Shown here one piece after another: positions 8,238 through 14,502 of a stretch of DNA of 64,000 nucleotides; within the stretch, counting starts at the first letter, position 1; each line of letters starts with the position of its first letter. Below the pieces are notes generated by a model. That model saw nothing but the letters and a program-made list of their open reading frames with translations, made no database searches and had not been told where the DNA came from. The stretch comes from Kitasatospora sp. NBC_00315. Its GTDB lineage: Bacteria > Actinomycetota > Actinomycetes > Streptomycetales > Streptomycetaceae. The stretch covers positions 558,001 to 622,000 of the forward strand of contig NZ_CP108025.1 in NCBI RefSeq assembly GCF_041435095.1, in the 5' to 3' direction. Made by a program: the position numbers and the translations under genes.

Positions 8238-9143
8238 TCATCTATCAGTCCCCTTTATGACTGTTTTTTGCGTTTGTATGTCGAACGAAAAACGCTGAAC
8301 CACCTCGCGCTGCAGCCGCTCCAGGGCGTCCACCGGCCAGGGCGCGGGCAGTTCGAGGACCAGGTGGCCCGCGCCCGCCGCCACGAACCGCTCGGCGGTC
8401 GCCCGGGTGGCGGCCGGCGCCGCGAGGTCGACCGGGATCTGGGCCGAGATCCCCAGAGTGTCCGGGTCACGCCCCTGCGCCTCGCAGTGCGCCCGCAGCG
8501 TCGCCAGCCGCGCCGCGAAGCCGGGCAGCCCGGCGGCCGTGTTCCAGAGGTCCGCGTGCCGGGCCACCACCTCCAGCGCGCGTGGCCCGCCCGCCCCCAG
8601 GACGAAGGGCGGGCACGGGCGTTGGACCGGCGCCGGATCGAGCCGGGCGCCCTCCAGGGCGTAGTGGCGGCCCGCGAAGTCCACCCGCTCGCCGGAGCAG
8701 AGCCGACGGATCAGCCCGCACGCCTCGGACCAGCGCTCCAGCCGCTCGCCGGGTGGCGGCATCCGCAGGCCGCGCGCCCGGTGCTCGTCGGCGTGCCAGC
8801 CCGCACCGAAGCCGAAGTCGAGCCTTCCCGAAGCGATGTGATCGACCGTCGAGACCATGGCGGCCAGCACCGCCGGCTCGCGCAGCGTGTTCGCGGTGAC
8901 CAGCACGCCCAACCGCAACCGCGAGGTGGACGCCGCCAGCGCGGCCAGCAGCGTCCACGCCTCCAGGCAGCCGCCCGAAGGGGCCTCGCCGACCGGGACG
9001 TCGCCGACCGGCTCCAGATGGTCGAACAGCCAGGAGTGGACGAACTCCGGCATCTCCTCGGCCTCCTGCCACAGCCTCAGCACCCGCGCGAAGGGCACGT
9101 GCTGCTGAGGTGCCTTGAACCCGACGGCCACTGCGTTCCGCAT
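8238..9143 (-). CDS. LLM-class (luciferase-like) flavin or F420 oxidoreductase
   Basis: A 301-residue luciferase-like monooxygenase-fold protein. Visible family landmarks are an N-terminal strand followed by a WLFDHLEP segment, TSRLRLGVLV, SGRLDFGFGAGWHADEH and PPFVLGAGGPRALEVVARHADLWN. Members use FMN or F420 for oxygenation, hydride transfer or dehydrogenation. The ATG at 9143 is chosen over the frame opening at 9170 because GAGGTGG precedes it. Its promoter region is shared with the divergent methyltransferase. The last 16 codons (8241-8290) are clearly richer in A and T than the rest of the gene. It probably belongs to the biosynthetic locus although 220 bases separate it from the next gene. 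Confidence 0.85.
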   Translation of the reverse strand: MRNAVAVGFKAPQQHVPFARVLRLWQEAEEMPEFVHSWLFDHLEPVGDVPVGEAPSGGCLEAWTLLAALAASTSRLRLGVLVTANTLREPAVLAAMVSTVDHIASGRLDFGFGAGWHADEHRARGLRMPPPGERLERWSEACGLIRRLCSGERVDFAGRHYALEGARLDPAPVQRPCPPFVLGAGGPRALEVVARHADLWNTAAGLPGFAARLATLRAHCEAQGRDPDTLGISAQIPVDLAAPAATRATAERFVAAGAGHLVLELPAPWPVDALERLQREVVQRFSFDIQTQKTVIKGTDR

Positions 9144-9293
9144 GGCGTCCACCTCTCCCGAGGGCGACAATCAGCCACATCCATGACTGGCGACTGCTGA
9201 TGATCGCCGAACTGTTGTTAATTACTTGCGGTTTCGCGCAAATATATGCTCCACTCCTCTCGCTCCCGTCACTCCACCAAGGAGGTCGTCCCG
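9144..9293. promoter_or_regulatory. Divergent promoter region of the biosynthetic locus
   Basis: This 150-base segment separates the minus-strand LLM gene from the plus-strand methyltransferase. It contains an AT-rich core at about 9209-9248 (TTGTTAATTAC and AAATATATG), unlike the surrounding 70-75 % GC DNA. An AAGGAGGT ribosome binding site at 9279-9286 precedes the methyltransferase. It is the most plausible site for divergent promoters, but exact -35/-10 boxes cannot be assigned with confidence. Confidence 0.55.
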
Positions 9294-9872
9294 ATGGACG
9301 TGCCACCCCTCGTCGAACAGGCCCGGCAGCGGGCCGCGGACCACGGCTTCGGCTACTCGTGCGCGCCGCTGACCGGAGAGCTCCTCGCGGTGCTCAGCGC
9401 CGCCGTCCGGCCCGGCGGCCGAATCCTCGAACTCGGCACCGGTATGGGCGTCGGCCTCGCCTGGGCCCTGCACGGACTGCGCGGGCGTGCGGACGTCACC
9501 CTCGTCACCGTGGAGCAGGACCCGAGGACCGCCGAACTGGCCGCCACGGCCGACTGGCCCGCCTGGGTCGAGCCGCACACCGGCGACGCCGTGCGGCTGC
9601 TGCCCGGACTCGGCACCTTCGACCTGGTCTTCGCCGACGCCGAGGGCGGCAAGTGGCACGGTCTGGACCGCACGCTCGCCGCGCTGGGCGAGGGCGGCGT
9701 CCTGCTGCTCGACGACATGGACCCGGAGCGCTACACCCTCGCCGAGCACCACGTCGCGATCGCCGGCGTCCGCGCCGCCCTCCGGGCCGACACCCGCCTG
9801 GTGATCGTCGACCTCCCGGTGGGAACGGGCCACATCATCGCCACCGTGCGCCGCGGCGCCGCATCCGCGTGA
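9294..9872 (+). CDS. SAM-dependent O-methyltransferase-type protein
   Basis: A 192-residue class I methyltransferase. SAM-binding motif I is RILELGTGMGVGLAW, motif II is around TVEQDPRT, and the LVFADAEGGKW segment corresponds to motif IV with the DAxKxxY-like region of catechol-type O-methyltransferases. The ATG at 9294 has a near-perfect AAGGAGGT eight bases upstream, so the in-frame ATG at 9246 is not needed. The stop overlaps the GTG of the next gene (GTGA). It probably methylates an oxygen of the product made by the divergent operon. The acceptor is unknown. Confidence 0.85.
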   Translation: MDVPPLVEQARQRAADHGFGYSCAPLTGELLAVLSAAVRPGGRILELGTGMGVGLAWALHGLRGRADVTLVTVEQDPRTAELAATADWPAWVEPHTGDAVRLLPGLGTFDLVFADAEGGKWHGLDRTLAALGEGGVLLLDDMDPERYTLAEHHVAIAGVRAALRADTRLVIVDLPVGTGHIIATVRRGAASA

Positions 9873-11107
9873 GCACGGCCGCGACCGAGCCTCTCGCGGC
9901 GCCCGACACGGCGGTCCTGGACGAACTCCAGGTGTTCCTGCACTCCTTCGAGCCGGCCGGCCGAGTCTGCCCGCAGCTCGACGAACGGACCTTTCTGCAC
10001 GCGGGGCCTCCGCTCGGCCCGGACGCCCCGCCCGCACCCATGCGCTCCGCCCTCGTCGGCGCACTCCTGCTGGAGGGCACCGCCGCCACCCCCGGCGAGG
10101 CCGGACGGCTGATCGACGACGGCCGGCTGACCCTGCTGCCCTGCGCCGACCACGGCGCGCTGGGCGCACTGACCGGGATCATCTCCCGTTCCATGCCGGT
10201 GGCCGTCGTACGGGACGCCAGGGGCGGTACGGCCTTCGGCACCCTCGGCGAGGGCGCGGGCCCCTGTCTGCGGGCCGGGCACCACGACCCGCGCACCCTG
10301 GACCGCCTGCGCTGGGTCGCCGGCGTCGTCGCTCCGGTGCTCCGACGGGCCTGCGAGGACGCGCAGCTCAACCTCACCCGGATCCTGCGCACCGCCCTGA
10401 CCCAGGGCGACGACGGCCACAGCCGCACCACGGCGGGCACCGCCCACCTGCTCGTCCAGCTCACCGGGCTGCTGCTCAAACGGGGGATCAGCTCCCCCGA
10501 GCTCGCCAGGATCCTGCGGTGGATGACCGCCGACCCCCAGTTCTTCGGCGCCTTCGCGGTCCTGACCGCCCGACTGCTGGCCCGGGCGATCCCCGAGCGG
10601 CCCGGCAGCCCCCTCGTCCGGACCCTCGTCTCCAACGGCCACCGGTTCGGCATCCAGGTGGCGGGACTGGGCGGGCGGTGGTTCACCGCACCCGCGCCGG
10701 TCGGGAGCGCCGTGCTCTTCGGCGGCCACTCCCCCGCCGACGTCCACCCGGTCATCGGGGACTCCTTCGCCGCCGAGGCGGCCGGCTTCGGCGCGATGGC
10801 CCTGTCGGCCGCGCCGGCCGCGACCGACCACCTGGGCCTGAGCGCGGCCGAGGTGCGCGCGCACGCGCTCCGGATGCGCTCCATCACCAGCGCCACGAGC
10901 ACGCGCTACCGGATCCCCGGCGACGGCTCCACGGGGATCCCGCAGGGCATCGACGTCCACCGGGTGGTCGCCCGCGGCGTCACCCCGCTGGTCACCACCG
11001 GCCTGCTCCACCGCACCCCGGGCACCGGGCGGATCGGCACCGGACTGGCCGAACTCCCCATCGCCCCGTTCCTCGCCGCCTCACGGGCACTGACCAGCGC
11101 CTGCTGA
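9869..11107 (+). CDS. DUF1116 family protein
   Basis: A 412-residue protein matching the DUF1116 family (E. coli YlbE/AllG and YahG type). Recognisable blocks are GALTGIISRSMPVAVV, GEGAGPCLRAGHHDPRTLDRL, the TLVSNGHRFGIQVAGLGGRWF region, IGDSFAAEAAGFGAMALSAAPA and a C-terminal TGxxHRxxGxGRIGTG region. In enterobacteria the relative AllG works with FdrA/AllF and AllH in oxamate carbamoyltransfer. Those partners are not encoded here. The GTG at 9869 overlaps the methyltransferase stop. A lone DUF1116 protein between a methyltransferase and a dioxygenase in a carrier-protein locus is unusual; a carbamoyl- or amide-transfer role is a guess. Confidence 0.8.
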   Translation: MSTAATEPLAAPDTAVLDELQVFLHSFEPAGRVCPQLDERTFLHAGPPLGPDAPPAPMRSALVGALLLEGTAATPGEAGRLIDDGRLTLLPCADHGALGALTGIISRSMPVAVVRDARGGTAFGTLGEGAGPCLRAGHHDPRTLDRLRWVAGVVAPVLRRACEDAQLNLTRILRTALTQGDDGHSRTTAGTAHLLVQLTGLLLKRGISSPELARILRWMTADPQFFGAFAVLTARLLARAIPERPGSPLVRTLVSNGHRFGIQVAGLGGRWFTAPAPVGSAVLFGGHSPADVHPVIGDSFAAEAAGFGAMALSAAPAATDHLGLSAAEVRAHALRMRSITSATSTRYRIPGDGSTGIPQGIDVHRVVARGVTPLVTTGLLHRTPGTGRIGTGLAELPIAPFLAASRALTSAC

Positions 11108-11294
11108 GCAGCACCAGCCGGTCCGCCCCGACCCGCGCCCCGACCCACTGCTCCGATCCTTTGCCCGGCTACGCCGCCCCGCCCCGTCGCTCCCGCACCC
11201 CCCACGGCGCCCCACCCGCCACCCCGCATTCCGGCCGGCTCCGGTCCCCGACCGAGGCCGCCGCCCCCACCACCCGCTCCGGAACGAGGGACCC

Positions 11295-11993
11295 ATGCTC
11301 GAAGCAGCAACCGCCGCACCGTCCGCGGCGCACTTCCACCGCAACGGCCATCACGTCTGGCGCGGCTTCCTCGACCCGGACCGGGTCGCCGGACTGCGCA
11401 CGCTCGCCGACGACCTGCTCGCGTCAGACCTGGCCCTGCACACCCCCGAGTCGCTGCGGGTCTTCCAGTTGTTCCGCCACGGCGCCCCGTTCGTCGACCT
11501 GATGAACGACCCGCGGCTCACCGAACTCACCGACACCCTGCTCGGCCCGCACGCCCTGATGAACGATCTGAGCCTCAACCGCGTCGAGCCCGGTGCCAAG
11601 CCGGACCGCTGGCACATCGACTACCCCTACAACGACATGCCGCAGATCGTCGAGGGCAGCCTGCTCGCCCTCCAGTGCGTCCTGCCACTCACGCCCTTCA
11701 GCGCGGAGAGCGGGGCCACCGAGTTCATCCCCGGCAGCCACCAGCGCTTCAAGCAGCCGCCGCTGAGCCCCGGCGGGACGCCGCTCCCGGCCGCCGCCGA
11801 GCCCGGCGATCTGATCGTCCTCGCGGCCTCCACCTGGCACCGGGCCGGCGTCAACCGCACCGGCCTCCCGCGCACGGCGATCCTGCTCAGCTTCACCGAG
11901 GCGTGGGTGCGGCCGATGGCCGAGGCGCCGGAACCCGGCCCGTGGTCCCTGACCCGGGCGGCCCGCGTCAGGTTGGGCATGGAGCGCGCCTGA
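11295..11993 (+). CDS. PhyH-family Fe(II)/2-oxoglutarate dioxygenase
   Basis: A 232-residue phytanoyl-CoA-dioxygenase-like enzyme. The iron-binding facial triad is visible as His107 and Asp109 (RWHIDYPYN) and the distal His182 (STWHRAGVN). Arg193 (LPRTAILL) is placed to bind 2-oxoglutarate. EFIPGSHQRF is the usual family loop. The ATG is preceded by GGAACGAGG. It follows the DUF1116 gene by 187 bases without an obvious terminator, so it may be cotranscribed. Such enzymes hydroxylate, epoxidise or desaturate small molecules, and it would be the third oxidative enzyme of the locus. Confidence 0.88.
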   Translation: MLEAATAAPSAAHFHRNGHHVWRGFLDPDRVAGLRTLADDLLASDLALHTPESLRVFQLFRHGAPFVDLMNDPRLTELTDTLLGPHALMNDLSLNRVEPGAKPDRWHIDYPYNDMPQIVEGSLLALQCVLPLTPFSAESGATEFIPGSHQRFKQPPLSPGGTPLPAAAEPGDLIVLAASTWHRAGVNRTGLPRTAILLSFTEAWVRPMAEAPEPGPWSLTRAARVRLGMERA

Positions 11994-12253
11994 GCGTACG
12001 GCGCCTGCCGGGCACGGAAGTTGAACCGCCCCGTGCGGCCGGCGCTCCCTCGCGCCGGTCGGACGGGCGCCGGTCGGACGCGCGGCGCCCGGCCTGACGC
12101 TGCGCCCGCGGTGACCACCGCCGTGGCGACGGGCTACCACCGGGTGGCCGGGTTCCCGGCCGGGCCGGCGCCCCGCCGGGGCGAGCGGCGCGACGGCCGG
12201 TCGCACGGAGCACTGCGCCGGGGCGATCGGGTCGCGGCCGTCCCGGCTCCCCG

Positions 12254-14023
12254 TCAGCGCTCCGGTACCTCCTGACTGGCGACCAGCTCGCGGTAGGAGG
12301 TGCAACGCTCCAGCAGTGTGGGATGGTCGCCTGCGTCGACGACGGCCCCCGCGCTCATCATGATCACATGATGGGCGTTCTGGACCGTGGAGAGGCGGTG
12401 CGCGACCACGATCACTGCACGGGTCGCCGCGAGGTCCTCCACGATGGCGCGGAACCGCTGCTCGTTCAGGCCGTCGAGCTGACTGGTGGGTTCGTCCAGG
12501 AGGACGATCTCGGCGTCGGAGAGCAGGGCGCGCGCGAGGGCCATCCGCTGGCGCTGCCCGCCGGAGAGATCCGACTCCCGGCCGAGCAGGGTGTCGAGGC
12601 CCTGCGGGAGGCGGGCGATGTCCTCGGTCAGCCCGACGGCGTCCAGCGCGGCGGCGAGCTCGGCCTCGCTGGCACCGCCGGTGCGGCCGAGCTCCAGATT
12701 GTCCCGAGCGGTGGCCTCCAGCAGGGTGAACGCCTGGTCCACGTAGGCGATGCGGGCCCGCAGGGCGTCCAGCGGCCAGTGCCGGGTGTCGTGCCCGAGG
12801 ACGGTGATCGAGCCGGCGGACGGCCGGATGAAGCGGTCGATGAGCGACAGCGTGGTGCTCTTGCCGGCGCCCGAGGGACCCACCACCGCGGTGAGCCCGG
12901 TGCGGGCGGTGGCGAAGGAGATGCCGCGCAGGGCGGCGTCCTCGGATCCGGCGTGGGTGTAGGACACGGACTCGAAGACCACCGAGGGTGCGTCCGGCAC
13001 CGGTGTGGGCGCCGTCCGGCCGATCTCCTGGGCATCGGTCTCCGGCGCCAACCGCAGCAGGTCGTTGCAGCGGTCGCGGGCGGCCAGACCGGCCTGCAGC
13101 CTGCCGAAGCCACCCGCGAGGGTGTTGATCGAGGGAACCGTCTGCAGCAGGTAGAGCAGGAACGCGGCGAAGGCGGCCAGTTGGATGCTGCCGGTGGCGA
13201 TCCGGGCTCCCCCGGCGACGATCACGGCGATCATCGCGAACTGGTTGCCCAGTGTCAGGACGGCCGGTACCAGGGTGGCGAGCCGGGCGCCAGCCAGCGA
13301 GACGGCGCGCAGGCGTTCCGCGTCGGCCGCCAGCGCACGGACCGCCACCGGCTCCGCCCGGTAGGCCTTGATCGTGCTCAGCGCCTCCAGGTTGGCCGTG
13401 AAGCGCTGCGCGATCAGCCCGATGGCGACCTGCTGGCCGCTGACGTTGGCCCGCATCCGGCGCAGGACCAGCGTCACCAGGACCGCCAGTACGACGAGCG
13501 ACGCCACCGTGACCGCGGTCAGCACCCAGTCGATCCAGACCATGATCGCCAGTGTCGCCGTGACGGTCAGCGCCGCCAGCGGCAGTTGGGTGGCCACGTC
13601 GATGACCTGACGCAGCAGGAGCGCGTCCGAGGTGATCCGGGCGGCGAGCTCCCCGGTGCCCTGGGCCCGCACGGTGGCGAGCGGCAACCGCAGCGCGTGC
13701 TCCATGATGCGGATCCGCAGCCGGTAGGTCATCCGCTCCCCGACCCGGGCCAGCAGGAATCCGGAGAGCGCCTGGGTGACGGCGCCACCGACGGCCGCCG
13801 CGCACATCATCAGCACGTCCGGGCCGAGCGGGCGGTGTGCGGAGAAGTCGGCGACGATCCGGCGGACGATCAGGGGCAGCACGATCGCCGCGCCGGTGGC
13901 GAGCAGGGCGAGCAGCAGGGCGAGGACGAGCCGCCCCGGCTCGGCGACGAGTTCACGGCGCAGCCGGACGGGGCCGGGCGCCCGGCGGGCCGGGCGGGCC
14001 GGGCGGGTGAGCGGGTCGGCCAC
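12254..14023 (-). CDS. ABC exporter (fused membrane and ATPase domains), lanthipeptide type
   Basis: A 589-residue half-transporter expected to act as a homodimer. The N-terminal half (about residues 25-320) has about six hydrophobic segments. The C-terminal ATPase shows Walker A GPSGAGKST, the Q-loop region, signature LSGGQRQRMALARAL, Walker B IVLLDEPTSQLDG and the H-loop His in VVAHRLSTV. The GTG at 14023 has AAGGGG upstream; the frame stays open further up, without homology. There is no C39 peptidase domain, so it does not cleave a leader. It lies directly downstream of the lanthipeptide precursor on the same strand and most likely exports the modified peptide, as RamA/RamB do for SapB. 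It converges with the PhyH gene. Confidence 0.9.
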   Translation of the reverse strand: MADPLTRPARPARRAPGPVRLRRELVAEPGRLVLALLLALLATGAAIVLPLIVRRIVADFSAHRPLGPDVLMMCAAAVGGAVTQALSGFLLARVGERMTYRLRIRIMEHALRLPLATVRAQGTGELAARITSDALLLRQVIDVATQLPLAALTVTATLAIMVWIDWVLTAVTVASLVVLAVLVTLVLRRMRANVSGQQVAIGLIAQRFTANLEALSTIKAYRAEPVAVRALAADAERLRAVSLAGARLATLVPAVLTLGNQFAMIAVIVAGGARIATGSIQLAAFAAFLLYLLQTVPSINTLAGGFGRLQAGLAARDRCNDLLRLAPETDAQEIGRTAPTPVPDAPSVVFESVSYTHAGSEDAALRGISFATARTGLTAVVGPSGAGKSTTLSLIDRFIRPSAGSITVLGHDTRHWPLDALRARIAYVDQAFTLLEATARDNLELGRTGGASEAELAAALDAVGLTEDIARLPQGLDTLLGRESDLSGGQRQRMALARALLSDAEIVLLDEPTSQLDGLNEQRFRAIVEDLAATRAVIVVAHRLSTVQNAHHVIMMSAGAVVDAGDHPTLLERCTSYRELVASQEVPER

Positions 14024-14224
14024 GGGGAGCCCCTTCCGGTGGTACGGCGGTGTCGCCGGTCGGCCGCGGCGGGCCGGCCGCGAGCGGTGGATCGTCCGGG
14101 TGAACGGCGCCCGGGCCGGAGCAGCTGGGTGCCGCTCCGGCCGGTCACCGGCCGGGCCCCGGTGCCTGGGCCCGGCCGGCTCCACCGAGTGGTGCGTTCC
14201 GCCCCTACCGGACGGTGGTGCCGG

Positions 14225-14362
14225 TCAGAGGCAGAGGAGCGTGCTGACCGTGCTGGTGCCGCAGTTGAGCACGCTCAGGGAGCTCGTGCTGGCGAGGGTG
14301 TCGTCGATCGGGGCCGCCTCGGTCTCGGGCAGCTCCATGGTCTGGAGGTCGAGGATCGCCAT
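14225..14362 (-). CDS. Class III lanthipeptide precursor (SapB/AmfS-like)
   Basis: A 45-residue peptide. The leader begins MAILDLQTMELPE, carrying the LDLQxME box that class III synthetases recognise. The core has two copies of the Ser-x2-Ser-x3-Cys motif: SSLSVLNC and STVSTLLC, followed by Leu. The layout matches SapB and AmfS, where each motif becomes a lanthionine or labionin ring. The ATG at 14362 has AAGGAG seven bases upstream. It sits 140 bases after the synthetase gene and 201 bases before the exporter. The leader-core boundary probably falls near Ala24-Ser25, but the protease is not encoded here. It is too short for most ORF cut-offs and is easily missed. Confidence 0.93.
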   Translation of the reverse strand: MAILDLQTMELPETEAAPIDDTLASTSSLSVLNCGTSTVSTLLCL

Positions 14363-14502
14363 GACTGTTCTCCTTCACTACTGACGGGGTGGATCACCCG
14401 GCCGGTGGCCGGGAACCTGTGGGGCGCGGGACGCGCCGAGAGGGCGTGCGGGCGGTGCGGGCCCGGTCGGCCGGGGGCCGTCGCGGGGCTCGTCGGGCCC
14501 GG

